In this document: positions 8,917 through 18,037 of the stretch, piece by piece
How the letters are laid out: every line of letters begins with the position of its first letter
Position numbering within the stretch: position 1 is the first letter of the stretch
Assembly: GCA_020073375.1 (NCBI GenBank)
Contig: JAIQFG010000023.1
Coordinates: 1 to 53,096, forward strand
Reading direction: 5' to 3'
Length of the DNA: 53,096 nucleotides
From: Terriglobia bacterium
GTDB lineage: Bacteria > Acidobacteriota > Terriglobia > Acidiferrales > UBA7541
The notes under the pieces: model-generated
Seen by the model: the letters and a program-made list of their open reading frames with translations, nothing else
Databases searched by the model: none
What the model was told of the DNA's origin: nothing
Translations under genes and position numbers: made by a program

Positions 8917-9258
8917 ATGGAATTACTGATTGTAATAATCGACGGCGGCGTATTTGCTGCTCTTGTCGTGCTCGCAATGTTGGCAGCGTATCTGCTGCAG
9001 CATGTTATCCATGGAATTCAAGTCTACTTCAGGATTCGGGGGAGCAGGCTGGTGACTTGCCCTGAGACGCACCAGGCAGCGATGGTTGAAGTGGATGCCA
9101 AGTCCATGGGGATGCAGGCGATGTTGGGCACGCCTTGCCTGCGGCTCAGTCAATGTTCGCGCTGGCCGATGCGCGAAGACTGCGGGCAGGACTGCTTGAG
9201 GCAGATCGAAGCTCGCCCGGCGGAATTCAAGTTTATCGCAGCTTGCAGGGCTTCGTAA
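8917..9258 (+). CDS. Small membrane-anchored Cys-containing protein
   Basis: A 113-residue protein with start ATG 8917 set by GAAGGAGG seven bases upstream. Residues 1-35 form one long hydrophobic helix (LLIVIIDGG, then ALVVLAMLAAYLL). A basic patch (YFRIRGSR) follows and suggests the C-terminal part lies in the cytoplasm. That part carries LVTCPET, then LRLSQCSRWPMREDCGQDC and a final QIEARP: five cysteines, four of them closely grouped, as in a metal or redox site. I know this pattern only as a hypothetical family; no function is assigned. It is divergent from the acetamidase gene and has no downstream partner. Confidence 0.7.
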   Translation: MELLIVIIDGGVFAALVVLAMLAAYLLQHVIHGIQVYFRIRGSRLVTCPETHQAAMVEVDAKSMGMQAMLGTPCLRLSQCSRWPMREDCGQDCLRQIEARPAEFKFIAACRAS

Positions 9259-9791
9259 TCGGTTCTCAACTGCGCGCCGGCGCGAAACGGCCCTGTGGCT
9301 TGTTGTCCGGACCAAAGAAGGCGATAGCTTGTGCGGCCGGGACGTAATCCTAGCCTAAACAGATAAGGTTCCGCATTCCGATAAGCGCTGCCGGCTCGAC
9401 CGGTCGGTGCAGCGCCCTCTAAACGATAGATCCAGCAATACTTCCCCTTGAGAATTTATCCGTTCGGCAGCAGTCAACCAGAACCTAAACAGAGGCTTTG
9501 TTTTGATTGACGCCCGCAAACGAAATCAGCCTTGTAAACTATTAGAAGAACGATTTGAGCAAGCGTTGCAACGACCCATTGAAACCACCCCTCTTGAGTC
9601 CAAAGCTCTATCCCGAAATTGAAACAACCCGGTTCATTGCGTCTTCTTGACTTCCATCCCGCCAAGGGGTTTACTAGCGGAAATTCAATCTGCAAGTACG
9701 GGTGAATGAAAACTCAATTTTGGCGCTCCCTGGGAACGGATGTCCCCGACGTGCAGCCGCAACCTTCAGGGAAAAGGAAATGGAGCGAACC
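9259..9791. other. Intergenic stretch without a supported gene
   Basis: About 530 bp of somewhat more AT-rich sequence. Short frames exist (for example a 39-codon TTG frame from about 9504 and a minus frame 9474-9695), but none has a ribosome site or recognisable protein pattern. No palindromic element of the GTAG...CTAC type is present here, unlike most other spacers in the window. Confidence 0.5.
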
Positions 9792-10895
9792 ATGCGAAAT
9801 CGCAGGGATTTTCTGAAGACGGTTGCGGGCGCGACGACCGGGGCGCTGCTGGCGGGAAACGCGTTTGCCCGCTCGCCGTTTCAGGGAGCGGGGCCCGGGG
9901 CGGGAGCGGCGGGAGCGCGACGCGAAGTTTCCATTGGCGGGCGCCGCGTGAAGGTCGTGGATATTCACGCGCACTGCGTGATCCCGGAAGTGGCCGACCT
10001 GGTGAAGGGCACGCCGTATGAAACCGTGGGCGGCGGACGCGCGCGCGGGCCCAACGTCATGGGGGCGGACCGGATCAAGGCGATCGACGACCTGGGCGTG
10101 GATGTGCAAGTGCTGAGCATGAACGGTTTCTGGTTCTACGCCGTCACTGACCGCGACCTCGCAGGAAAAGTCGTCAAACTTCAGGACGAAAAAATGTCGG
10201 AATGGTGCGCGGCGCATCCGGACCGCTACGTGGCGGTCAGCTCGGTCTCGCTGCAATTTCCGGATCTGGCGGCGCAGCAGCTGGAATATGCAGTGAAAAA
10301 ACTCGGCGCGCGCGGCGCTTGCATCGGCGGGCACGTTATGGGCGAGGACATTTCCACGCCCAAGTACGATCCGTTCTGGGCCAAGGCCGAGGAACTGGGA
10401 GTGGTGGTGTTCATGCACCCGCAGAGCGCGGAAAATGTGATCAAGGAAGGCGCGCTCAAGGGCAAGGGCGATCTGGGAAATATCATCGGCAATCCGCTGG
10501 AGACCACCGTGTTCCTGACGCGCATGATGTTCAACGGGACGCTCGACCGCTTCCCCAACCTGAAAATCGTCGCGGCGCACGGAGGCGGCTATCTGCCATC
10601 GTACCTGGGCCGCTCGGAAGTGGCCTGCGAAGTGCGCGCCAACGCCGATTGCGCGAACAAGAAACAGCCCAGCGAATATTTTCACAGCCAGATTCTGGTC
10701 GACACGATCATCATTTCCCCGGAGGGTTTGCGCCACCTGGTGGCCGAATGCGGTTCGGGGCAAGTCGTGTTCGGAACCGACATGCCGTTCAAATGGCATT
10801 CGAGCGTGGACCTGGTGCTGAATGCGGCGTTCCTGAGCGACGCGCAAAAGGAAGCTATCCTGGGCGGTACGCTGACCAAACTGCTGCGGCTGTGA
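9792..10895 (+). CDS. Tat-exported amidohydrolase (ACMSD-like, amidohydrolase_2)
   Basis: A 367-residue protein with a twin-arginine signal (RRDFLKT, then a Gly/Ala-rich core) at its N-terminus, so it is likely folded in the cytoplasm and exported. Start ATG 9792 follows GGAG; a longer frame from 9702 would push the Tat signal away from the end. The mature enzyme shows the TIM-barrel amidohydrolase_2 pattern: metal-binding DIHAHC (His59, His61), VFMHPQ, KIVAAHGGGYLPSY and the late FGTDMPF with the metal Asp. Relatives decarboxylate or hydrolyse ring carboxylates such as aminocarboxymuconate; the substrate here is unknown. It lies in a metabolic stretch with MBL-fold and DUF1330 genes, but a shared pathway is not shown. 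Confidence 0.88.
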   Translation: MRNRRDFLKTVAGATTGALLAGNAFARSPFQGAGPGAGAAGARREVSIGGRRVKVVDIHAHCVIPEVADLVKGTPYETVGGGRARGPNVMGADRIKAIDDLGVDVQVLSMNGFWFYAVTDRDLAGKVVKLQDEKMSEWCAAHPDRYVAVSSVSLQFPDLAAQQLEYAVKKLGARGACIGGHVMGEDISTPKYDPFWAKAEELGVVVFMHPQSAENVIKEGALKGKGDLGNIIGNPLETTVFLTRMMFNGTLDRFPNLKIVAAHGGGYLPSYLGRSEVACEVRANADCANKKQPSEYFHSQILVDTIIISPEGLRHLVAECGSGQVVFGTDMPFKWHSSVDLVLNAAFLSDAQKEAILGGTLTKLLRL

Positions 10896-10908
10896 ATGGG
10901 AATGTCGC

Positions 10909-11009
10909 GTAGCACAGCCACTCCTGGCTGTGTGGTTTTTGCAATCGCGGTGGACTCCCAGGCGTGTGCGTGGCAAACAAAACCACACAGCCAGGAGTGG
11001 CTATGCTAC
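10909..11009. repeat. GTAG...CTAC palindromic element, CACAGCCACTCCTGGCTGTG core
   Basis: This is an inverted repeat of about 100 bp just after the amidohydrolase stop codon. The left arm is GTAGCACAGCCACTCCTGGC and the right arm is its near-complement, ending GTGGCTATGCTAC, with a loop of about 45 bp. A related copy with the same left-arm core lies at 45041-45142. Confidence 0.85.
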
Positions 11010-11110
11010 ATGAGGCGGCTCCCGGCGAATTTTTCCCCGTCCCTGTTCAGCCTGTCGGGTTAATATATGCAGTCTGCGATTCAATAAATAATTCCCACGA
11101 GGAGAACATC

Positions 11111-11404
11111 ATGGCCAAAGGATATTGGATCTGTTTCTACCGTTCGATCTCGAACCCCGACAAGATTGCCGAATACGCCAAGTTCGCCGGCCCCGCGATC
11201 CAGGGCGGCGGCGGGCGATTTCTGGGGCGCGGAAATCCCACCAAGACGTATGAAGCGGGAAAGAGCCTGCGAACCGTGGTCATCGAGTTCGATAGCGTGG
11301 AGCAGGCCACGAAAACGTTTGAGAGCAAGGCCTACCAGGATGCGTGCAAAATCATGGAAGGCGCGGCCGAACGGGACATCCGCATCATTGAAGGCGTGGC
11401 GTGA
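11111..11404 (+). CDS. DUF1330 family protein
   Basis: A 97-residue protein of the DUF1330 family, a dimeric alpha-beta barrel (ferredoxin-like) group related to antibiotic-biosynthesis monooxygenases; the reaction is unknown. The start is ATG 11111 after GAGGAG. Family marks are the opening MAKGYWICFYR, the central GPAIQGGGGRFLGRG, VVIEFDS, the YQDACKI helix and the ending RDIRIIEGV. No signal peptide or membrane helix is present. It sits between two palindromic elements and is followed by one only 5 bases after its stop. Confidence 0.85.
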   Translation: MAKGYWICFYRSISNPDKIAEYAKFAGPAIQGGGGRFLGRGNPTKTYEAGKSLRTVVIEFDSVEQATKTFESKAYQDACKIMEGAAERDIRIIEGVA

Positions 11405-11408
11405 ACTG

Positions 11409-11485
11409 GTAGGACAGGCTTCAGCCTGTCGGTTTTGATGCACCGCGCCGATAATCAAAACAAGACAGGCTGAAGCCTATCCTAC
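11409..11485. repeat. GTAG...CTAC palindromic element, ACAGGCTTCAGCCTGT core
   Basis: This is a 77-bp inverted repeat with arms GTAGGACAGGCTTCAGCCTG and ACAGGCTGAAGCCTATCCTAC. Each arm itself contains a short palindrome (AGGCTTCAGCCT, one base off perfect symmetry). A copy with the same core is at 49211-49299. It lies between convergent genes, close to both stop codons. Confidence 0.9.
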
Positions 11486-11491
11486 TTAAAG

Positions 11492-12664
11492 CTAGCACGC
11501 CTCGGCCACCGCCACCATGCGCGAGAGCGGAATCATCTCGCCCATCGCCCCGCTCTTCTTTTTCACTTCGTTGTATTCGATGGTGGCTTCGCGCACGGCC
11601 ATGGCGTTGTAATCCGGCGTGAGCGTGCTGTCCCATTCCTCGTACCAGCGCACTACGTCCATGATCAGCCGCTCGGGACCGATCCAGTTGTCAAAGCGTC
11701 CCAGGCGAATTTCCGCGGCGGCTGCTCCGGCGCTCATTTTGGCGTCGTAGCGCTTGCGGGTCTCGACTCCCAGGACGCGGAAGTAGTTGGCCATTTCGGC
11801 CAATTCCTTTTTGCCGCCGATGGGGCCGTGGCCGGGGATGATCATGTCGACGTCCCAGCCCTGAATCTTGTCGCAGACTTCAATCCACTTGGTGATGTAG
11901 CTGTTGTTCGCGTAGGGCGCGACCCAGAAAAATCCAACGTCTCCCGCAAACAGGATTTTGTACTTGGGAAAATAGGCCATCATGTCGCCCCAGGTGTGCG
12001 CCGGTCCGGCGAAACGGAATTGCATCTCTGTGCCGTCGATAAAATAGGTCAAGTCATCCTTGAAGGTAACCGACGGAGGGACGAGCACGCGCGGTTCCTC
12101 CTTGTCGGCGACTCCCGGTGTCACGGTCCATGTCTTGGGCGTGGTGGGGGCGGCCTTGATGCATTCGTCGCGGCAATAGGGATGGCTCATGATTTCGGCG
12201 TGGTTGAAGAATTGGTTGCCGCTGACGTGGTCGCCATGGTGGTGCGTGTTCACCAGGCGCGTGAATTCCTTTCCCCCGGTGGCCTGTTTCGCGGCGGCAA
12301 TGAACGCCCGAGCGGGGATTGGCCCCTGCGTGGCATCCACGGCAAGCAAGGAGTCCTTGCCCGAGACCATCAGGGCGTTCGAAACGCCTGCGGCGCTGAG
12401 GCCCGGTCCGCCGCCCTGCATGTAGGCGTAGACGTTCGGAGCGACCTGCTTGAGTTCCTTGTTCCAGGCCGGAGGCATGGGAAATTTCGAGTCGGTTGCC
12501 GGCGGGGGGATCGGATTCACCACGGCCGGGCCTTGCGCGGCTAGCCTGGCCAGTTCCCCGGCTGCAGACAGCGCCGAAGCGACGCCCAGGCCGGTCAGCG
12601 CGACACGTCCCATGGCCTCGCGGCGCGTCAGTTGCGGTGTTCCAGAGTCTTTTGGCGATTCCAT
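11492..12664 (-). CDS. Exported MBL-fold metallo-hydrolase (canonical HxHxDH)
   Basis: A 390-residue protein starting at ATG 12664 after a GGGGAGGACGC ribosome site. The first 45 residues carry LTRREAMGRVALTGLGVAS, a Tat-like signal with the twin arginine. The mature part has the metallo-beta-lactamase metal loop NTHHHGDHVSGNQ, followed by AGPAHTWGD, FAGDVGF and IPGHGPIGG, which supply the remaining zinc ligands. It is related to quinoprotein relay or SoxH-like MBL proteins, and the substrate is unknown. It is convergent with the DUF1330 gene, with a palindromic element between them. It differs from the enzyme at 5304 in keeping both His residues of the first motif. Confidence 0.85.
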   Translation of the reverse strand: MESPKDSGTPQLTRREAMGRVALTGLGVASALSAAGELARLAAQGPAVVNPIPPPATDSKFPMPPAWNKELKQVAPNVYAYMQGGGPGLSAAGVSNALMVSGKDSLLAVDATQGPIPARAFIAAAKQATGGKEFTRLVNTHHHGDHVSGNQFFNHAEIMSHPYCRDECIKAAPTTPKTWTVTPGVADKEEPRVLVPPSVTFKDDLTYFIDGTEMQFRFAGPAHTWGDMMAYFPKYKILFAGDVGFFWVAPYANNSYITKWIEVCDKIQGWDVDMIIPGHGPIGGKKELAEMANYFRVLGVETRKRYDAKMSAGAAAAEIRLGRFDNWIGPERLIMDVVRWYEEWDSTLTPDYNAMAVREATIEYNEVKKKSGAMGEMIPLSRMVAVAEAC

Positions 12665-12779
12665 GCGTCCTCCCCGGGATGCGAGCCTTTGATTGAACTG
12701 AAATTTATCTTCGTTCATCGAATTGCCCGAAAGCATACGCCAGCCAATATATCCGTGCAACGGCAAGTCGCAAGGCAAT

Positions 12780-12844
12780 GTAGCGCCCGCCTTCAGGCGG
12801 GCACTTTGGGTGCAGGCAGATGCCCGCCTGAAGGCGAGCGCTAC
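12780..12844. repeat. GTAG...CTAC palindromic element, GCCCGCCTTCAGGCGGGC core
   Basis: This is a 65-bp inverted repeat with left arm GTAGCGCCCGCCTTCAGGCG and right arm CGCCTGAAGGCGAGCGCTAC. It lies in the 330-bp spacer between the divergent MBL and dprA genes, which shows no other gene. Confidence 0.85.
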
Positions 12845-12972
12845 ATGTACATGTATTTGATTATCATGCCGGCTGTCCCGAACCGGGGGTTGATCGATGG
12901 GCGCGGCCCCTTCCCAGAATGCGCAAACATTTGCAGTAAAATGCCCTTCGGAGCTTGACACGAATGATGACA

Positions 12973-12989
12973 ATAGGATAGCGTCCTAT
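12973..12989 (+). promoter_or_regulatory. Short dyad overlapping the dprA leader
   Basis: ATAGGA and TCCTAT arms separated by five bases sit 5-21 bases before the GTG start of dprA, and the left arm includes the only AGGA that could serve as ribosome site. A hairpin here would compete with translation start; alternatively it is an operator half-site pair. No experimental pattern is known to me for this dyad. Confidence 0.3.
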
Positions 12990-12993
12990 ATGC

Positions 12994-14121
12994 GTGGAAC
13001 TCGACCTCTCCTTGGACTGGTTGTCCCTCTCGATGACGCCGGGCCTTGGCTCGCGCCTGATTGGGAAACTTCTGCGCCAATTCGGTTCGCCGGAGAAGGT
13101 TTTTCGCGCTTCGCTCACCGAGCTGGAAGCCTGCCAGCTCCCCGCAGCGCCGGCCCATGCCATCGCTTCCCGCAACGCACATAAGGAAGCCGAGGCCGAG
13201 CTGGACCGTGTGCGCAAGCTTGGCTGCAGCCTGGTCAATTGGAGCGACCCGGAATACCCGCAGCGGCTGCTGGAGATTTACGATCCTCCCCCACTGCTGT
13301 ATGTCCGGGGCGACGTGAGCGTCCTGAACCGGCATTCCATCTCCATGGTCGGGACGCGGCGGCCGACCCCGTACGGGAACCAAATGGCCGAGCGGCTGGG
13401 GCGCGACCTGGCCGAGCGCGGCCTCACCGTCGTCAGCGGAATGGCGCGCGGCATTGACAGCTGTTCGCATCAGGGAGCGGTGAAGGCTTCCCAAGGCGCG
13501 ACGGTGGGCGTGCTGGGAACGGGCGTCGACGTCATGTATCCGAAGGAAAACAAGAAGTTATTCGCGGAAGTGGAAAAGCGCGGCGCGCTGATCAGCGAAT
13601 TCCCGCTGGGATCGCATCCGGCGCCTGAAAATTTTCCGGTGCGCAACCGCGTGGTCGCGGGGATGTCGCTCGGGGTGGTCGTCGTGCAAGGGGCGCAGTA
13701 TTCGGGGTCGCTGATTACGGCGCGGCTGGGGATGGAGTTCGGCCGGGAGGTGTACGGCGTCCCGGGCAACGTCACGGTGGACGTCAGCTTCGCGCCGAAT
13801 CAATTGATCAAGCAGGGCGCCAAGCTGGTGACGTCCTGGGAGGACGTGGTGGAGGAACTGCCGACGGAAATCCGCGCGGAACTGTTCCCGGTCGACGCCA
13901 CGACGGTGGAAGAGCGCGCCTCCCTGTTCGTGAAGGCGCTTTCTCCCGTGGAGAAAAAAATCTTCGCCTTGCTAGCCGAGGACGATTCCATCCACGTGGA
14001 CGAACTGGTGGAAAAGTCGGAATTGAGCTCCTCGGAAGTTCTGGCGGCGCTGTGTGAAATGGAAATGAAGGGCATGGTGCGGCAGATGCCGGGGAAGCAA
14101 TTCATCAAGGTTTTGCAGTAG
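12994..14121 (+). CDS. dprA: DNA-protecting protein DprA
   Basis: A 375-residue DprA/Smf protein. DprA binds incoming single-stranded DNA during natural transformation and loads RecA. Residues 1-65 form a SAM-like helical region (GLGSRLIGKLLRQFGS), the centre is the Rossmann core with GTRRPTPYG, SGMARGID, VLGTGVD and YPKENKKL, and a later PVRNRVVAGMS and SGSLITARL, all hallmark DprA motifs. The last 60 residues form a winged-helix DprA C-terminal domain. The start is a GTG at 12994; an AGGA further upstream lies in a small dyad. The stop is 205 bp before topA, a common neighbour. Presence of one competence gene does not prove transformability. Confidence 0.95.
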   Translation: MELDLSLDWLSLSMTPGLGSRLIGKLLRQFGSPEKVFRASLTELEACQLPAAPAHAIASRNAHKEAEAELDRVRKLGCSLVNWSDPEYPQRLLEIYDPPPLLYVRGDVSVLNRHSISMVGTRRPTPYGNQMAERLGRDLAERGLTVVSGMARGIDSCSHQGAVKASQGATVGVLGTGVDVMYPKENKKLFAEVEKRGALISEFPLGSHPAPENFPVRNRVVAGMSLGVVVVQGAQYSGSLITARLGMEFGREVYGVPGNVTVDVSFAPNQLIKQGAKLVTSWEDVVEELPTEIRAELFPVDATTVEERASLFVKALSPVEKKIFALLAEDDSIHVDELVEKSELSSSEVLAALCEMEMKGMVRQMPGKQFIKVLQ

Positions 14122-14326
14122 GGGAAGCGGCCATGAAATAGCCAAACACCTTCTAAACCACTGAATTTTCTGGCTTCTACCGGCTTGTGCGGCGCACTTT
14201 AGCATCGAAAACGACACATCCCGCATCTATCCATCGTTGACAAACGGGGGACTTGGGCCCCACGCTAAGGAAACAGAAAGGAATCAGCGCTTCCCTCGGG
14301 AGGCGTTTCGGTCTACAAAAGTTCAC

Positions 14327-16912
14327 ATGGGAAAGTCACTGGTCATCGTTGAATCGCCCGCGAAAGCGAAGACGATCAACAAATATCTGGGCCGCAACTA
14401 CACGGTCAAAGCCTCTTACGGGCACGTCATGGACCTGCCGAAGAAGGAGCTAGGCATCGATATCGCCCATGGATTCGAGCCGACCTATGAGGTCAGCCCG
14501 TCCAAGAGCGACGTAGTGCAGATGCTGCAGAAAGCCGCCTCGACCGCCGACGCCGTCTATCTGGCGGGCGATCCGGACCGCGAAGGGGAGGCCATCTGCT
14601 CGCACCTGGCCAGTGTGCTCAGCGGGCCGAAGCTGGAGTTTCCCACCGAGGAAGAGCTGGAAAAAGAGAAGGCGGAAGCGAAAGCCGAAGCCAAGGCAGC
14701 CGGCAAGAAGGGCAAGAAGAAAGCCAAGAAGCCGGTGAAGAAAGTGATCGCGCGCGGCAAACCCGTTATCGCGCGAAAGAATATCTTCCGCGTGATGTTC
14801 AACGAAATCACCCCCAAGGCCATCAAGGCCGCATTCGAGCATCCCGGCGAAATCAACGAAAATCTGGTGGACGCGCAGCAGGCGCGCCGCGTGCTGGACC
14901 GCCTGGTGGGCTACAAAATATCGCCGCTGCTGTGGGACAAGGTCCGCCGGGGGCTTTCGGCCGGGCGCGTGCAAACCGTGGCGCTGCGCCTGATCGTGGA
15001 CCGCGAGGCGGAAATCCGCGCGTTCAATCCGGTGGAGTATTGGACCATCCACGCGCTGCTGGGCGCGGGAAATCCGCCGATCTTTGAGGCCAAGCTCACG
15101 AAATTCAAGGGCGAGGACGTGGAAATCCACACCCAGGCCGAAGCCGACGCCATCGTCGCCGCCACCAACGGCGGGTCGTGGAAGGTGGCCAGCGTGACGC
15201 AAAAGGAGAAGCGCCGCAACGCGCCGCCTCCTTTTACCACGTCGAAATTGCAGCAGGCCGCCTACAATCGCCTGCGCTACACGGCCAAACGCACCATGTC
15301 TCTTGCGCAACGTTTGTATGAAGGCGTGGAGCTGGGCGAGCAAGGCTCGATCGCGCTGATCACGTACATGCGCACCGATTCGGTGCGCGTTTCCAATGAG
15401 GCGCTCGACCAGGTGCGCGGGCTGATCGGCACGAGTTTCGGCGCGACCTACCTGCCGGAAAAGCCGAACTTTTTCAAGTCCAAGAAGGACGCGCAGGACG
15501 CGCACGAAGCCATCCGCCCGACCGACGCGTCGCTGACTCCTGCCGACGTGAAGCAGTACCTGAGCGAAGATCTTTATAAACTGTACCAGCTCATCTGGCA
15601 GCGTTTTGTGGCCTCGCAGATGGTGCCGGCCGTTTTTGACCAGACGACCGTGGACGTGACCGCGGGCGACTACACGTTCCGGGCCACCGGATCGGTGCAG
15701 AAGTTTGACGGCTATCTGGCCGTCTACCAGGTGTCGGCCGAGGACGATGAGGAGCCCGACGATGCCAGCAAGGCCCTGCTGCCGGCCGTCACGGAAGGCG
15801 AAATTCTGCGCCTGGAAAATGTGCGCCCCGAGCAGCACTTTACCGAGCCGCCGCCTCGCTACAACGACGCCACGCTGGTGAAGGAACTGGAAGAAAAAGG
15901 CATCGGGCGCCCCTCCACCTATGCGTCAATTATCTCGACGCTGGTCGACCGCGAATACGTGACCAAGGATCAGGGCCGGTTCTCTCCAACCATGCTCGGT
16001 GAAAAGGTGAGCACGCTGCTGGTCAAGAGTTTCGAGGATATCTTCGACGTCGGCTTCACCGCCCGCATGGAAGAGGAACTGGACGAAATCGAAGAAGGCA
16101 AACTGCCGTGGAAAAAAGCAGTGAAGGAATTCTACGGACGTTTTGCGAAAGACCTGGAACAGGCCGATGACGAGATGGAGTCGTACAAGGCGGGCATTCC
16201 GACGGGGCAAAAATGCGAGAAGTGCGGGCAGGGCGAACTGCTCGAGCGCATCAGCCGCCACGGATTTTTCCTGGGTTGCTCGCGCTATCCGGATTGCGAT
16301 TTCATCCGGGACCTGTCACCCGAGCTTCCGCCGGAAACTGAAAACGGAGTGCCTAAGATTGAAACCTGCGACAACTGCGGGCGCGAAATGGTCATCAAGC
16401 GCGGCCGCTGGGGAGCGTTCCTGGCGTGCACGGGTTATCCCGACTGCAAGACGACCCGGCGCCTGAAGGCCGGAACGCGCAAGGCCCTGCAGCCGGACGA
16501 ATTGCTGGACGAAAAGTGTCCCGAGTGCGAATCCCAACTGGTGAAGAAACACGGCCAGTACGGCGAATTTATCGGCTGCACCGCCTATCCCAAGTGCAAG
16601 TACATCCGCTCCAAGACCCTGGGCATCAAGTGTCCGAAGTGCGACACCGGCGAATTGACCGAGCGCGTGGCGAAGAAGGGCCGGCGGCGCGTGTTCTACG
16701 GCTGCAACAAATATCCGGAGTGCGATTTCACCACGCCGCACCTGCCCATCGCCGAGCCGTGTCCCAAGTGCGGGGCGCACTTCATTGTGGAAAAGCGCGG
16801 GAAATTCGGAGCGGTGCGCGCCTGCGTGAAGGAAGGGTGCGACTGGGAAAGCGCCGTGGCGGAAGCTCCCGAAGCGGCCGTTCCCGAACCGGTGGGATCC
16901 GCCAAACTGTAA
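14327..16912 (+). CDS. topA: DNA topoisomerase I
   Basis: An 861-residue type IA topoisomerase that relaxes negative supercoils. ATG 14327 gives the standard MGKSLVIVESPAKAKTI start; an upstream in-frame TTG at 14237 is ignored although no clear ribosome site precedes the ATG. The TOPRIM domain has GDPDREGEAI; the active-site tyrosine lies in ITYMRTDSVRVS. Between the TOPRIM motifs there is a Lys/Glu/Ala-rich insertion (about residues 105-150). The C-terminus holds five zinc ribbons: four with two Cys pairs each (starting CEKCG, CDNCG, CPECE, CPKCD) and a final CPKCG with an altered second pair. It is followed 64 bp later by xerC on the same strand. Confidence 0.97.
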   Translation: MGKSLVIVESPAKAKTINKYLGRNYTVKASYGHVMDLPKKELGIDIAHGFEPTYEVSPSKSDVVQMLQKAASTADAVYLAGDPDREGEAICSHLASVLSGPKLEFPTEEELEKEKAEAKAEAKAAGKKGKKKAKKPVKKVIARGKPVIARKNIFRVMFNEITPKAIKAAFEHPGEINENLVDAQQARRVLDRLVGYKISPLLWDKVRRGLSAGRVQTVALRLIVDREAEIRAFNPVEYWTIHALLGAGNPPIFEAKLTKFKGEDVEIHTQAEADAIVAATNGGSWKVASVTQKEKRRNAPPPFTTSKLQQAAYNRLRYTAKRTMSLAQRLYEGVELGEQGSIALITYMRTDSVRVSNEALDQVRGLIGTSFGATYLPEKPNFFKSKKDAQDAHEAIRPTDASLTPADVKQYLSEDLYKLYQLIWQRFVASQMVPAVFDQTTVDVTAGDYTFRATGSVQKFDGYLAVYQVSAEDDEEPDDASKALLPAVTEGEILRLENVRPEQHFTEPPPRYNDATLVKELEEKGIGRPSTYASIISTLVDREYVTKDQGRFSPTMLGEKVSTLLVKSFEDIFDVGFTARMEEELDEIEEGKLPWKKAVKEFYGRFAKDLEQADDEMESYKAGIPTGQKCEKCGQGELLERISRHGFFLGCSRYPDCDFIRDLSPELPPETENGVPKIETCDNCGREMVIKRGRWGAFLACTGYPDCKTTRRLKAGTRKALQPDELLDEKCPECESQLVKKHGQYGEFIGCTAYPKCKYIRSKTLGIKCPKCDTGELTERVAKKGRRRVFYGCNKYPECDFTTPHLPIAEPCPKCGAHFIVEKRGKFGAVRACVKEGCDWESAVAEAPEAAVPEPVGSAKL

Positions 16913-16976
16913 CCGCCGCGCCAACCGGGCAGGGAATCAGGGGTGATTTGGGGATATCAGGGGCCCCTCAGAGAAA

Positions 16977-17927
16977 ATGAAATCCGAGGTAAATCAATTC
17001 TTGAATTATTTGCGCGTGGTGCGCCATGCCTCTCCGCATACGCTGCGCAACTATGAAAGCGACCTCTCCCAGTTTCTTTTTTTTCTGACGCCGCCCGGAG
17101 CCCAGCCGCCCGACCTTGTGGAAGTGACGCACCTGCTGATCCGCGAATTTGTCGCCCACCTTCACGATCAAAAACTGGAGCGGTCTTCGATTGCCCGAAA
17201 ACTGGCGGCGATCCGGTCGTTTTTCAAATTCGCTGTGCGCGAGGGCATGGTGCCGCGGAATCCGGCGCGCCTGGTGGCCACTCCCAAGCTGCCCAAGAGA
17301 ATTCCGTCGGTGATGAGCGCCGAGGATTTGAATACCTTCCTGGACGGAGTGGTGGCCGCGCCGCCCCCAGAGTCCTCCCGCAAGCGTCCCGAGTCAGCCG
17401 AACAGAATCGCCTGCTGGTCAAACGGGACCGCGCCATCCTGGAACTGCTTTACGCTTCCGGACTCCGCGTCAGCGAATTGACGGGCCTGAATCTGCAGGA
17501 CATGGACCGCAAGGAATTGATGCTGCGCGTGCGCGGCAAGGGGAATAAGGAACGCATCGTGCCATATGGCAGCAAGGCGGAGCAGGCCATGCAGGCGTAC
17601 GACCCGGTCCGCGACTCCATCCTGCTCCGGGCCAAGGGACGTGGCGATCTCCGGGCCGTGTTTCTCAATCATTTCGGCACGCGGCTCACGCAGCGGTCGG
17701 TGGCGCGCATCCTGAAAAAATACGCGCGACTATTCAATATCAATTGGGATTTGCATCCGCATTCGCTGCGGCACGCGTTCGCCACGCACCTGCTGACGGA
17801 CGGGGCCGATCTTCGAGCCATTCAGGAGTTGCTGGGCCACTCCTCGCTTTCCACCACGCAGCGCTATACTCATGCCTCGATCCGCCAGCTTCTCGAGGTC
17901 TACGACAAGGCCCATCCCCGCGCATAG
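16977..17927 (+). CDS. xerC: Tyrosine recombinase XerC
   Basis: A 316-residue site-specific recombinase of the Xer type, which resolves chromosome dimers at dif together with FtsK. The N-terminal core-binding domain (1-105) has SPHTLRNYESDL. The catalytic domain keeps the full set: Arg164 (SGLRVSEL), Lys188 (GKGNKER), His262-Arg265 (HSLRHAFATHLL), His288 (ELLGHSSLSTTQ) and the nucleophile Tyr297. A Pro/Ser/Arg-rich insertion at about 126-145 lengthens the linker between domains compared with E. coli XerC. The topA-xerC order is common in several phyla. Only one Xer gene is visible, so a single-recombinase system is possible; naming it C rather than D rests on context. Confidence 0.92.
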   Translation: MKSEVNQFLNYLRVVRHASPHTLRNYESDLSQFLFFLTPPGAQPPDLVEVTHLLIREFVAHLHDQKLERSSIARKLAAIRSFFKFAVREGMVPRNPARLVATPKLPKRIPSVMSAEDLNTFLDGVVAAPPPESSRKRPESAEQNRLLVKRDRAILELLYASGLRVSELTGLNLQDMDRKELMLRVRGKGNKERIVPYGSKAEQAMQAYDPVRDSILLRAKGRGDLRAVFLNHFGTRLTQRSVARILKKYARLFNINWDLHPHSLRHAFATHLLTDGADLRAIQELLGHSSLSTTQRYTHASIRQLLEVYDKAHPRA

Positions 17928-18037
17928 GTTGCCGCTTTCGCGAACATTGCGACTTTCGTAGCGCCAGCGTTACCAAAGCTCGGACGAAATCAACTAGATT
18001 GATTAAGGAATTGAATTTCCGGCCTTTGTTGAAGCTG

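Noticed and set aside
9474..9695. 73-codon minus frame in the 9.3-9.8 kb spacer
   Set aside because: No ribosome site, no homologous pattern, and weak codon bias; left as intergenic.
13000..14121. Taking DprA, which has a SLOG-related Rossmann fold, as part of the TIR/SLOG system
   Set aside because: It is a standard DprA beside topA, 10 kb away, with all housekeeping motifs.
14450..15838. 462-codon open frame on the minus strand
   Set aside because: Antisense to topA, which is certain from its motifs; Arg/His/Gly-rich shadow frame.
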